Origin: Pantoea dispersa
GTDB lineage: Bacteria > Pseudomonadota > Gammaproteobacteria > Enterobacterales > Enterobacteriaceae
NCBI RefSeq assembly: GCF_014155765.1
Contig: NZ_SCKT01000001.1
Location: 930,001-994,000, forward strand
Direction: 5' to 3'
Length of the DNA: 64,000 bases
Positions 25,906-35,005 of this stretch are shown here, piece after piece. The stretch's first letter is position 1. Every line of letters starts with the position of its first letter. The notes beneath the pieces are model-generated. The model searched no databases. It was not told the DNA's origin and worked only from the letters and a program-made list of their open reading frames with translations. Both the position numbers and the translations under genes were made by a program.

Positions 25906-27318
25906 ATGTACTTCGTACGCTCTTTAATTCGTCCGCTTTCTTTGCTGTCTCTCCTGCCGTTTTCTTGCGTCCAGGCTGCAGATATGCCCGAATTAACAGG
26001 TGCCATCACGAATCCCTTTTCCGTTACCCGCATCCACGATCGGGTAAATTTCATGGTGTCATTAAACTTCAATAACGGAAAAACGGCGCAACAATGGCGG
26101 TCGATTGATTGCAAACAGGGCAAAGCACAGCTCCTGTATAAGGATCTGTTAAATGATAAGGGCTTTACCATCGCTCGTTATTACGGTAACAGCTATCTCC
26201 GGTATGCGCCTGCACAGGATGATCAGCAAATTACCGCAGACGATATCCACAAGGTGTGCAAACTCCCCATAAAAGAGGCTCGGTGGGAAAAGTTATCAGC
26301 CACGTCTGAAATCGGCACCACCAAACTGGTCGATGTGAATAGCATTCAACACACTGGCGACATTTTATCGGTTCGCCTGGGATATGATTACGCAGATATC
26401 ATCTGGGAACCGCCTTACGATGCGCCGCTGGGATTAAAAACAGAACACTACCTGTACAACTGTAAGACCCATCAGGGTGCTGTAATTGCTGCCATGAATT
26501 TCGACAGCGAGGGGCGCGTTACAGATTCACTCATCACTGCTGATCTTGTTCGCCGCAAAAGTAGCTTCAAAATTGATACTCAGATGACACAACGCTTCGA
26601 TCAGCTCTGCCAGTTACCCGCAGGAAAAAAGTTTACCGCTGAAGGACATTTTGTGTCCGCTGCGAATAAGCCAGCATCCACGTTGATGGGGCCATTAATG
26701 CCTGACCTGAGTAAAAATAATTCGCAGTGGCTGGATAAGTATTCTCTTTCTGATGAAATTGAACGGCAGGCACAAGCACTGATTAACCCCTGGGCGCTGC
26801 CACGCTTCAAACAAGTCCGTTATACCGAAGTAAGCACGCTCGGTAAGGTTGAAGTGCAGCTGGATGCACAGCCAAATGGTTATGTACGTAAGCTGGAAGA
26901 TTACGGTATCTGGAAGGTGCAACGTTTGACGCTGGCTAATCAGTTGCAGCTTAAGTTCACCATGTCCATCAGCACAGGCGCATCTCTCCTTAATAAGTTG
27001 CAGACGGATCTGCGTTTTCCGCTAGTAACGGGTCAACAATATCAGGCGCAATGGGAAAGTATTGACTCCGACAAGAAAATTACGTCTTCAGGGTTACGCT
27101 GCAAGGTCACCTCGATGGGAGACGCAAAGAGCATTGCAGATGAATTTAGCGGCAAATATCTCTTAGTCGAGTGTCAGCAAACTGATTCAGGACAAGCGGG
27201 TAGCCGTGTCAGACTCGCCTGGCTGCAGGATCTCAATGTGTTCGTCACCGTTGCTATGCAGGTAGGTGATAAGCCGGAAAGCCTGGTGAAACTGGAAAAT
27301 GTAAGTGTAATACGTTAA
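25906..27318 (+). CDS. Secreted protein of unknown function
   Basis: A 470-residue protein I do not recognise. It begins with a signal peptide (RSLIRPLSLLSLLPFSCVQA, then AD), so it is exported to the periplasm or beyond. The mature part has several cysteines that could pair and no membrane span. Two segments have a similar look, each holding a short YLRY- or KVTS-type strand followed by a cysteine, so an internal repeat is possible. AT content is visibly higher than in the flanking genes, which suggests acquisition. A GAAGGA ribosome site precedes the ATG. The next gene starts 31 bases later on the same strand. Confidence 0.75.
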   Translation: MYFVRSLIRPLSLLSLLPFSCVQAADMPELTGAITNPFSVTRIHDRVNFMVSLNFNNGKTAQQWRSIDCKQGKAQLLYKDLLNDKGFTIARYYGNSYLRYAPAQDDQQITADDIHKVCKLPIKEARWEKLSATSEIGTTKLVDVNSIQHTGDILSVRLGYDYADIIWEPPYDAPLGLKTEHYLYNCKTHQGAVIAAMNFDSEGRVTDSLITADLVRRKSSFKIDTQMTQRFDQLCQLPAGKKFTAEGHFVSAANKPASTLMGPLMPDLSKNNSQWLDKYSLSDEIERQAQALINPWALPRFKQVRYTEVSTLGKVEVQLDAQPNGYVRKLEDYGIWKVQRLTLANQLQLKFTMSISTGASLLNKLQTDLRFPLVTGQQYQAQWESIDSDKKITSSGLRCKVTSMGDAKSIADEFSGKYLLVECQQTDSGQAGSRVRLAWLQDLNVFVTVAMQVGDKPESLVKLENVSVIR

Positions 27319-27349
27319 TCAGCAGGCAGGCACACAGCATTGATTATTT

Positions 27350-27934
27350 ATGGTATCTGAAATGAGTGAATTTAAAGATTTTGAGCTTGTAAAGGAATCA
27401 CTGTTAGAGTTTATTAAAAAAAAGGAAGTAAAAGCCAGATTTGCTCATGTCGTGGCCAATGAGTACAACGACTGGGAAAAATGGTTTCAAATAGAATTTG
27501 AATATTTCCTTTTGAATGAAAAGTATTTTCATACCAGAAGGGAGTGGAAGGCAAAATCTGATCGGAGAAGCAAACCCAATCGTTTTCACATATTTGTCGA
27601 TTTGATTTTCAGAAAACCTAATACTGCCAAGGATCAGTACATCTACCTTGAATTTAAGCGGGCAATAAAAGCGACAACGTTAGTCAAAGGAATGTTGCAC
27701 GACATATCCAAAGTGAATTCGATCGTTAAATCACACTACATTGAGACTGAAACTAAGCAGCGTTCATTTTGGTGTGTGGGTTTTTATCACTCTTTCCATA
27801 AATTGACGGTTGACCGTGCACAGGAAGAGATCAAGCAATACTCCAAAAGCTTTCACGAACCGGTGTATCTATGCTCGTGCCGGGGCGCATCGCATTATGA
27901 TGAATGCCCAAAAATCGGCGTAGTCATCATCTGA
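27350..27934 (+). CDS. Unknown protein with a PD-(D/E)xK-nuclease-like motif
   Basis: A 194-residue cytoplasmic protein, or 190 if the second ATG at 27362 is used. Neither has a strong ribosome site. Numbered from the second ATG, it contains FVD80LIF, then YLE97FK99RA after a 16-residue turn, with an acidic FQIEFEYF segment near residue 45. This is the D...ExK layout of the PD-(D/E)xK nuclease fold found in restriction and repair enzymes. The C-terminus has a CSC...C cluster (YLCSCRGASHYDECPK) that could bind metal. It is the most AT-rich gene of the window. No methylase or toxin partner is adjacent. The function is a guess from motif only. Confidence 0.6.
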   Translation: MVSEMSEFKDFELVKESLLEFIKKKEVKARFAHVVANEYNDWEKWFQIEFEYFLLNEKYFHTRREWKAKSDRRSKPNRFHIFVDLIFRKPNTAKDQYIYLEFKRAIKATTLVKGMLHDISKVNSIVKSHYIETETKQRSFWCVGFYHSFHKLTVDRAQEEIKQYSKSFHEPVYLCSCRGASHYDECPKIGVVII

Positions 27935-28092
27935 CAGGTCTGTTTCCTGCGTACCTGAACCTTGCATAACTGACTCATCACAGCATCGCGCGAAAAGTAT
28001 CCGTTGCCTATTGCAACTATTACTTCTCGTTGCGATGCCGATGGGGCTGACCCGCTACGCTTAAATTATTTCAAGGGTGATAAAGATTAATT

Positions 28093-28827
28093 TCATGGTG
28101 CTCCTGACCAGGCATTAACGATTAATCCTGCGCCGGAAATAAACAGAATGGCGTCTATCAGCACGGCAAATTGTGTGACTGACAGTCTCTGGACTATCAC
28201 CTTCGTGCTCAGGGTGCCCAGCATAATGCCACTGCCCACTAACACACCGGTGAGCACAACCTGCATTGAGAGCGCCTGCTGGAAGGCGAACGTACTGACC
28301 TTGCTGAAATATAACAGCAAGGCGCTCGATGCTTCCGTGCCAATAAACGCGCCACGGCTCAATCCATAGGCGGTATAAATCAGCACGCTCACCGGTCCGG
28401 TGGAGAGAACCAGTCCGGTCAGAAAACCCACTACGCCACCACAAAGCCCTAACTGCTTTATCGAGAGCGTCCAGTGACTGTTTTTCAGGCTGCGTCTGAC
28501 CAAAATCATCACCCAGAAAAACAGACCCAGCGCACCATCAATGATCCAGGCGGGTAAAGAGAGCAGCACATGCGCGCCTAACGACGCAGCTGGCACGCCA
28601 GGAAGGCTATAGGCCAGAGTGGCGCGCCAGTCGATTTCACGCCACCAGACCGCGATGCGCGAGAGATTTCCCAGGATTGCGGCGATAGCCATGACTGGCA
28701 TCGCCACTCTGGGGCCGAAATTGCTGACCATCAGCGGCAGCAGCAGTAACGAAGAACCGGTGCCGATGATGCCACTCAGCGCCCCGGAGAGGATCGCGAT
28801 CAGCGTCACAAAGAGATAATCACCCAC
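28093..28827 (-). CDS. TauE/SafE (TSUP) family membrane exporter
   Basis: A 244-residue inner-membrane protein with about seven to eight helices and the TSUP pattern SGALSGIIGTGSSLLLLPLM near the N-terminus, repeated in weaker form as GLCGGVVGFLTGLVLSTGPV in the second half. The family moves sulfite, sulfoacetate or other organosulfur and organic anions. It starts with GTG at 28827 after GAGGAAAG. It is divergent from the LysR gene at 28928, which probably controls it. Confidence 0.88.
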   Translation of the reverse strand: MGDYLFVTLIAILSGALSGIIGTGSSLLLLPLMVSNFGPRVAMPVMAIAAILGNLSRIAVWWREIDWRATLAYSLPGVPAASLGAHVLLSLPAWIIDGALGLFFWVMILVRRSLKNSHWTLSIKQLGLCGGVVGFLTGLVLSTGPVSVLIYTAYGLSRGAFIGTEASSALLLYFSKVSTFAFQQALSMQVVLTGVLVGSGIMLGTLSTKVIVQRLSVTQFAVLIDAILFISGAGLIVNAWSGAP

Positions 28828-28927
28828 TGACTTTCCTCATTTTCAACGGCAAAGCACGCATCTTAATCAGGGCGATTCGATCATAATATCGATAAATATT
28901 GCCCACTCCTGATACTAAAAGTCACAG

Positions 28928-29821
28928 ATGAAAAAACGTAACCTGCCGCCGTTGAATGCATTGCGGCTGTTCGAAACGGCCGCGCACGCCAACAGCCTGA
29001 GTGATGCGGCTGAGGAATTAGGGATGACTCACGGTGCCGTTAGCCGCCAGATCAAATTGCTTGAAGAGTGGCTGGGACAACCGTTATTTGAACGCCAGGG
29101 ACAACGCAGCGTGGCGGCGGAACATGCCCGGGCTTTTGCCGCAGAGATCAGCACCGCTTTTGACATCATCAGCGATGCCGCAGTGCGCTTTGGCAAAACA
29201 CCCAACACCCGCACGATACGCGTCAATGCGCAAACCACCTTTGCGATGCACTGGTTGATCCCGCGCCTGCCGGCATTCCACAGCCAATATCCCGACATTG
29301 AAATCTCGGTATCCACCTCAAACAGTTCGGAGGTGAAAGGGCTATCTGGCTTTGACGTATTGATTCGCCGGGATGCACTTAACAAACCTGAATGGCGTTA
29401 CTTTGAGAAGAAAGCGTTATTTGAGGAAAAACTCACCCTGATTGCCGCGCCGAAACTGTTAGCCACAAAAGCACTGAACACCCCTGCAGACCTGGCGACC
29501 CACGTTGTCGTGTTATCCAGTACGCGGTCAGGCGAGTGGGAACGGTGGATGAAGCAGGCTGGCGTCGGGGAGGTGCGTCCGGAACGTTTTCAGCGATTCG
29601 AACACAATTATATTAGTCTGCAGGCGATTATTGATGGCGTCGGTGTGGGTATCGGTGGAATACAAATGCTTGGACATGATCTGCAGGGCAACCGGCTTGT
29701 CACCCCGTTAGCTATTGAGGCGAAGGGGAGCCGCTACGTGGCGTTAATTGCGCCTGACGTGGATAAATCATCCTCGCTAAACCGCTTTGTCGCATGGCTG
29801 GAACGGGAAGCATCCGCTTAA
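28928..29821 (+). CDS. LysR-family transcriptional regulator (GcvA-like)
   Basis: A 297-residue LysR-type regulator. The N-terminus LPPLNALRLFETAAHANSLS and the GAVSRQIKLLEEWLGQPLFER stretch place it in the GcvA/AmpR-like branch. It shares a 100-base divergent promoter region with the TauE-like exporter gene, its likely target. The ribosome site is weak. A short intergenic space leads to the convergent SUFU-domain gene. Confidence 0.9.
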   Translation: MKKRNLPPLNALRLFETAAHANSLSDAAEELGMTHGAVSRQIKLLEEWLGQPLFERQGQRSVAAEHARAFAAEISTAFDIISDAAVRFGKTPNTRTIRVNAQTTFAMHWLIPRLPAFHSQYPDIEISVSTSNSSEVKGLSGFDVLIRRDALNKPEWRYFEKKALFEEKLTLIAAPKLLATKALNTPADLATHVVVLSSTRSGEWERWMKQAGVGEVRPERFQRFEHNYISLQAIIDGVGVGIGGIQMLGHDLQGNRLVTPLAIEAKGSRYVALIAPDVDKSSSLNRFVAWLEREASA

Positions 29822-29872
29822 TACCCGCCTGGTCGCTGCCAGAGGGGTATGTCAGGGCTTTTTCGGCAGGCA

Positions 29873-30982
29873 CTACGGTGCGGACTCCACCACTTCCTGG
29901 CGCGGACGGAACACATGATCGCTGCCCTGCGCCAGCAAACGCTGCAGCAGCTGCTGGCCGCCGCGATCGTCCGCCTGGGCAAACAGCCGCTCGGCTTCGG
30001 TGATTGGCGTCGCCCACAGCAGATTTGGCCGATCGCCGTCGCGCTTCGGCAGCCGCAGTTGCGCGTTTTCGCCCGCCAGCCCGTTGGCCAGCAGGAAGCT
30101 TTCAAAGCCGACCGGCGCGACCTCCGACGCCAGCGTGTGCCCTTCGCCAATCCACGTCAGCCGCGCCCACGGCAAATGAGCAAACTCCGCCAGCGCGCTG
30201 GCCATCTGTACCGCGTTGGCCTCGGTCATCACTTCGCCATCCACCGCCATCGCCAGCTCTACACGCCGGTACTGCGGTGCCAGCTCGTCAAACAGATAAT
30301 CCACCTGCGGCATCGGCCGGATACTCATGCCGAGCGTGAAGAAATACCACACGCCGTTATGCCAGTGCTGCGAAATCGCCATCGGCGGCCAGTTGCCCTG
30401 ATCGATGGCGTAATATTTTACCGACTCACCAAACTGCGCCTGGTAACGTTGCAGCAGCTCGCTCTGCACGCGATCCCACTGCTGGCCATCGTGCCAGTCA
30501 CGCCAGAAATGACGCTGCTGTTCGGCGCGCGCGTAGTAATCGTTGGTGGAGGCTGAACCGAGCGGCGCGGTGAGACGGTTCTCTTTGATGCAGCCCGCCG
30601 AGAAACTGACCTGCTTGTCCTGATACAGGCTCCAGCCAGGGATCACCGCCAGCAGCTGGCCGTAATACCACAGCGCGGCACCGTCGTCGCTGGGCTCCCA
30701 CAGAATCTGCAGGCCGGCCGGATCGAGCATCGGCTCCGCTTCCAGCGTGCGGCAATAGCTGGCGCTGAGCAGCGGCGCAATACCCTGCTCCATCGCTTCG
30801 CGATCTTCCTGCGCCGGTGCCGGCAGCAGATTGCGCAACCAGCAGCCGCGCACGGCGTACTGACTGCGGAACAGGTCGTTCGGCCAGATATAAAAATAGG
30901 CGGTACGCGCATCCTGTTCGACGATGGCGGTTAAAGTGTGTTGCTGATTCGGCACCTCAGCAATCAGAGGTTGGTGTGTCAT
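29873..30982 (-). CDS. Suppressor-of-fused (SUFU) domain protein
   Basis: A 369-residue cytoplasmic protein. The C-terminal half carries SUFU-family landmarks: YFFTLGMSIRPM at about 213-224, RRVELAMAV at 239-247 and LTWIGEGHTL at 275-284. The N-terminal 180 residues are a separate domain I do not recognise. The start at 30982 follows GAGGC. The frame is open further upstream to 31057 without a ribosome site. Bacterial SUFU proteins are of unknown role, and some act as immunity or anti-toxin-like proteins. No toxin gene is visible here. Confidence 0.7.
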   Translation of the reverse strand: MTHQPLIAEVPNQQHTLTAIVEQDARTAYFYIWPNDLFRSQYAVRGCWLRNLLPAPAQEDREAMEQGIAPLLSASYCRTLEAEPMLDPAGLQILWEPSDDGAALWYYGQLLAVIPGWSLYQDKQVSFSAGCIKENRLTAPLGSASTNDYYARAEQQRHFWRDWHDGQQWDRVQSELLQRYQAQFGESVKYYAIDQGNWPPMAISQHWHNGVWYFFTLGMSIRPMPQVDYLFDELAPQYRRVELAMAVDGEVMTEANAVQMASALAEFAHLPWARLTWIGEGHTLASEVAPVGFESFLLANGLAGENAQLRLPKRDGDRPNLLWATPITEAERLFAQADDRGGQQLLQRLLAQGSDHVFRPRQEVVESAP

Positions 30983-31208
30983 AACGCCTCGACAATGCCT
31001 GGAGGGATCCATTTTCCCCGAGAATAGAGCAGGATCGGCACTCGCGCCATGTGACACAAGGGTAAAACTCTCAAAGTGCGCCAGGCCATCGTTCAGCCCG
31101 GCTTAAGAATGGCGGGGGCAGCGGCGGCGAAGCTTCAGATTTTTTTGCGATTCTTTTACCGCTTCGCATGCTATTGTCAGGGCAGTCTTCTGTTGCGGAG
31201 CTGTCGTC

Positions 31209-31502
31209 ATGGTGCTGCAAAGCCTCGATCTCAATCTGCGCGAAATCGTGATTCTCGCCCTGCTGCTGTGGCTGTTTGTCCGCTATACGTGGGTGATGGC
31301 AGCCCTGACGCTGATCGTCGCTGCCATCGCGCTGCTGGTGCTGCTGCCGCTGGATATCTACTACACGCTGGTGCCGCTGGCGCTACTGGGCGTTGGCCTG
31401 GGCATGCTGCTGCATCACTATCAGCAGCGCCAGCTCCTGCTGAAACGCGAGGCGCGCACGCCGCGCAGCTACACCAGCAAGCAGGATGAATTTCACCTGT
31501 AA
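31209..31502 (+). CDS. Small inner-membrane protein of unknown function
   Basis: A 97-residue protein with three hydrophobic stretches (about residues 12-25, 29-46 and 50-67) and a basic C-terminal tail (HHYQQRQLLLKREARTP). GGAG lies eight bases before the ATG. Its last ten bases overlap the 3' end of the convergent MpaB-family gene. I do not recognise a family. Confidence 0.75.
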   Translation: MVLQSLDLNLREIVILALLLWLFVRYTWVMAALTLIVAAIALLVLLPLDIYYTLVPLALLGVGLGMLLHHYQQRQLLLKREARTPRSYTSKQDEFHL

Positions 31503-32371
31503 CGCGGATCGCGCCCCATGCGCTGCATGGCACGCGCCCAGGCGCCACGCTGAATTGACCAGCGCAACAGGGCGGCAATCAACGCGATCTGCTTATCAAT
31601 CCGCCATTGCGCCACTGGCCCGATCGGCTGTTGCATCAGCTGTTGCGCCCAGTCCGGCAGCAGACCACAGCCAGCCCGCAGCATGACGCGCATCGCCGGT
31701 TTCGCCTGCCAGCTGGGTGCCGGCGCGTTAAGCAGCAGCTGCATCACTTCGTGAGTGCGCGCATCGTAAACCAGCTCTGCCCGCATCGCCTGTAAATAGG
31801 CCTCAACCGCCTCTACGCTTTTCGGGACCTGCTGCGCACCAAGCGCTTCCGCTACCCGCGCCGCTTCGGCGTAATAACGATCGCGATCGGCGAGGCTGAG
31901 CTGTGGATTTTTGTAGCGCAGATGCGCGGCCAGGAAGCGGCTGGTTTCTGCAACGTGCACCCAGGTGAGCAGATGCGGATCGCTGGCGGCATAAGGTTTG
32001 CCGGTGTTATCGATGCCGGTGACGCGCAGATGGATGCGTTTAACCCGCTCAATCAGGGTATGCGCATCGGCGGTGTTGCCGAAGGTGGTGACCGCGATGA
32101 ACTGACTGGTGCGCCGCAGCCGGCCGAGCATATCCTGGCGGAAACTGGAGTGATCCCACACGCCCGCCAGCGCCGCCGGATGCAGCATCTGTAGCATCAG
32201 CGCGCTGATGCCGCCGCACAGCATCGCGGGAAAGTCGCCGTGCACCTGCCAGATGATGTGGTCAGGGCCGAACAGGCCGGGATCGCCCGGCGGTTGAGAG
32301 ATGTCAAATTCGTTGAGCGACAGGCCGTTAAGGCGAAAGACCTGCTGTTCGATGCGGTGGCGGAGATTCAT
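31493..32371 (-). CDS. Oxygenase MpaB family protein (DUF2236)
   Basis: A 292-residue protein of the DUF2236 / MpaB family, which includes latex-clearing-protein-like heme enzymes and fungal MpaB. Conserved pieces are LHPAALAGVWDHSSFRQD, GRLRRTSQFI, RVKRIHLRVTG and LLTWVHVAETS, with histidines suited to heme binding. The substrate in enterobacteria is unknown. A BIME-like repeat lies just before its start. Confidence 0.85.
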   Translation of the reverse strand: MNLRHRIEQQVFRLNGLSLNEFDISQPPGDPGLFGPDHIIWQVHGDFPAMLCGGISALMLQMLHPAALAGVWDHSSFRQDMLGRLRRTSQFIAVTTFGNTADAHTLIERVKRIHLRVTGIDNTGKPYAASDPHLLTWVHVAETSRFLAAHLRYKNPQLSLADRDRYYAEAARVAEALGAQQVPKSVEAVEAYLQAMRAELVYDARTHEVMQLLLNAPAPSWQAKPAMRVMLRAGCGLLPDWAQQLMQQPIGPVAQWRIDKQIALIAALLRWSIQRGAWARAMQRMGRDPRYR

Positions 32372-32396
32372 TTGTTCGTTCTTGCGCTAATGACCT

Positions 32397-32532
32397 TTCC
32401 CTCACCCCAGCCCTCTCCCGCGCGCGGGAGAGGGGGCAGTCCGCTGAAGCGGGCAGGTCAGAGGATAATATCCGCTAAAAGTCGGTTTGATCGGTTCCCT
32501 CTCCCGCCGGGAGAGGGTTAGGGTGAGGGAAA
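32397..32532 (+). repeat. Inverted-repeat element of the CCCTCACCC family
   Basis: Arms TTCCCTCACCCCAGCCCTCTC (from 32398) and the inverted GAGAGGGTTAGGGTGAGGGAA (to 32531) surround an 86-base interior. Inside each end is a small hairpin (CCCTCTCCCGCGCGCGGGAG and CCCTCTCCCGCCGGGAGAGGG). A related copy is at 15191-15270. It separates two genes on the same strand (bglX upstream and the MpaB-family gene) and may stabilise or end the bglX transcript. Confidence 0.8.
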
Positions 32533-32552
32533 CCAGGATAACAAACCCTCAA

Positions 32553-34850
32553 TTACAAATAATCGAACTGCGCATCCTGGGTTCTGACCGAATCCAGACC
32601 GATCATCACGTTGAATTTGCCCGGCTCGGCGACGTGCTGCATCTTCTGATTCCAGAACTTCAGCGCATCGACATCAATCTTAAAGCGCACGGTCTGCGAC
32701 TCGCCGGCCTTCAGCATAATGCGCTGGAAGCCGCGCAGCTCCTGCACCGGACGGCTGATACTGGCGACCGGATCGTTCAGGTACAGCTGCACCACCGTGG
32801 CACCATCGCGTTTGCCGGTATTCGTCACCGTCACGCTGGCTTCCACCGTGCCGTTACGCGGCATGGTCGGGGCAGACATCTTCACCGGCGACACGCTGAA
32901 CTGGGTATAGCTCAAACCGTAACCAAACGGATAGAGCGGACCGTTGACCGCGTCGTAATAGTGCGAGGTGTACTTGTTCGGCTTCTCGAAATTGTACGGA
33001 CGGCCGGTTGGCAAATGATTGTAATAAATCGGAATCTGCCCGACCGAGCGCGGGAATGACACCGGCAGTTTGCCCGATGGGTTGTAATCACCGAACAGCA
33101 CATCGGCGATGGCGTTACCGCCTTCGGTACCGCTGAACCAGGTCTCCAGCATCGCATCCGCCATACGGTCCTCATTCACCAGCGCCAGCGGACGGCCATT
33201 CATCAACACAATCACCAGCGGTTTCCCGGTGGCTTTCAGGGCCGCCAGCAGCTTCTGCTGGCTCGGCGGGATCACCAGGTCGCTGCGGCTCGACGCTTCA
33301 TGCGCCATGCCCTGCGCCTCGCCCACGGCCGCCACTACCACGTCCGCTTTTTTCGCCTGCGCGACCGCTTCGTCAATCAGCTGCTGTGGCGAACGGGCAT
33401 CGACGCTGACCGCCTGCTCATACAGGTTGAGGAAGTTCTGGATACCTTTGTTATCGGAAATATTGGCCCCTTTGGCATACAGCACGGTGCCTTTGCCGGC
33501 CATGGCACTGCGCATGCCCTGCAGCAGCGAGACAGATTGCTTCGCCACGCCCGCAGCCGACCAGCTGCCCATGATATCGCGCTGGCTATCGGCCAGCGGT
33601 CCCACCAGCGCCACGGTGGCCTCTTTCTTCAGCGGCAGGGTTTCATGCCAGTTTTTCAGCAGCACCATACTGCGGCGCGCCACGTCGCGCGCTTCCGCCC
33701 GGTGCAGGCGGCTTTCCGCATTGGTGTCCTGCGGATCGCTGCCTTTCGGTCCGAGATGGCTGTACGGATCGTTGAACAGGCCCATGTCATATTTAACGTT
33801 GAGCACGTGACGGGCCGCATCGTCGATTTCCGCCATGCTCACCGCGCCGCTTTTCACCAGTCCCGGCAGGTATTTGCTGTAATACTCGTCGCTCATACTC
33901 ATGTCGATGCCGGATTTCAGCGCAATGCGCACGGCATCCTGCGGATCGCTGGCGACGCCGTGTTTGATTAACTCTTTGATGGCACCGTGATCGCTGATGG
34001 TGATGCCTTTGAATTTCCAGTCGTTGCGCAGAATATCTTTCAGCAGCCAGCTGTCGGCGGTGGCCGGGGTGCCGTTCAGCGAGTTGAGCGCCACCATCAC
34101 GCCGCCGCTGCCGGCATCCAGTGAAGCTTTATACGGCGGCAGATAATCCTGGAACAGGCGCTGCGGACTCATGTCGACGGTGTTGTAATCGCGACCGCCT
34201 TCCACTGCGCCGTAAGCTGCAAAATGCTTAACGCTGGTCATGATGGCGTAGCGGTCGGCGGCGCTCTTGCCCTGCATGGCTTTGACCATCGCACTGCCCA
34301 TCTGCGACGTGAGATAGGTATCCTCGCCAAACCCTTCAGAGCCGCGGCCCCAGCGCGGTTCACGCGAGACATCCACCATCGGCGCCCAGGTCATGTTGAG
34401 GCCGTCGTCTGCCGCTTCATAGGCGGAGATGCGTCCCACTTCGCTAACGGCTTGCAGATCCCAGCTGGCGGCGAGGCCGAGCGGAATCGGAAAAATAGTG
34501 CGCTGGCCGTGCACCACGTCATAGGCAAAGAACAGCGGCACCTTCAGGCGGCTGAGCTGCATGACCTGATCCTGCATGGCGCGGATATCCGGACGCGTTA
34601 CCGTATTGAAAATCGCCCCGACCTGGCCGTGCTGAATCATGTCGCGAATCGCCTCTTTTGGCGTATCCGGACCGACGCTAATCAGGCGCATCTGCCCGAT
34701 CTTTTCATCCAGCGTCATTTTGCTCAGCAGCTGATTAACAAAGGCGTCGCGCGCCTGTTCCGTCATTGGATGGGGGCCGAACAGGTCGTCCGCAAACGCG
34801 GGTTGCACGGCAAGGGAAACAGCGAGGCTAACAGAGTAAATCCATTTCAT
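32553..34850 (-). CDS. bglX: Periplasmic beta-glucosidase BglX
   Basis: A 765-residue glycoside hydrolase family 3 enzyme, the same length as E. coli BglX. The signal peptide is at residues 1-20 (MKWIYSVSLAVSLAVQPAFA). The GH3 N-terminal barrel contains KHFAAYGA and the nucleophile segment GITISDHGAI. The C-terminal sandwich and fibronectin-like domain follow. The start at 34850 gives a clean signal peptide, so the longer frame to 34910 is rejected. bglX is divergent from dld, as in E. coli. Confidence 0.96.
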   Translation of the reverse strand: MKWIYSVSLAVSLAVQPAFADDLFGPHPMTEQARDAFVNQLLSKMTLDEKIGQMRLISVGPDTPKEAIRDMIQHGQVGAIFNTVTRPDIRAMQDQVMQLSRLKVPLFFAYDVVHGQRTIFPIPLGLAASWDLQAVSEVGRISAYEAADDGLNMTWAPMVDVSREPRWGRGSEGFGEDTYLTSQMGSAMVKAMQGKSAADRYAIMTSVKHFAAYGAVEGGRDYNTVDMSPQRLFQDYLPPYKASLDAGSGGVMVALNSLNGTPATADSWLLKDILRNDWKFKGITISDHGAIKELIKHGVASDPQDAVRIALKSGIDMSMSDEYYSKYLPGLVKSGAVSMAEIDDAARHVLNVKYDMGLFNDPYSHLGPKGSDPQDTNAESRLHRAEARDVARRSMVLLKNWHETLPLKKEATVALVGPLADSQRDIMGSWSAAGVAKQSVSLLQGMRSAMAGKGTVLYAKGANISDNKGIQNFLNLYEQAVSVDARSPQQLIDEAVAQAKKADVVVAAVGEAQGMAHEASSRSDLVIPPSQQKLLAALKATGKPLVIVLMNGRPLALVNEDRMADAMLETWFSGTEGGNAIADVLFGDYNPSGKLPVSFPRSVGQIPIYYNHLPTGRPYNFEKPNKYTSHYYDAVNGPLYPFGYGLSYTQFSVSPVKMSAPTMPRNGTVEASVTVTNTGKRDGATVVQLYLNDPVASISRPVQELRGFQRIMLKAGESQTVRFKIDVDALKFWNQKMQHVAEPGKFNVMIGLDSVRTQDAQFDYL

Positions 34851-35005
34851 CAGGTCGGGTTCTCTTAAGTAACTGCGCAATATCGAAATAACCGGGGCAG
34901 TGTGCCACAAGATGAGGATAGCAGGTAGCCGCCATTGTCACACTGCGCCCCCGTGGCCGACGCGTGCTACAGTAGAAACGCCACGTTAACGACAAGGATA
35001 GGCTA

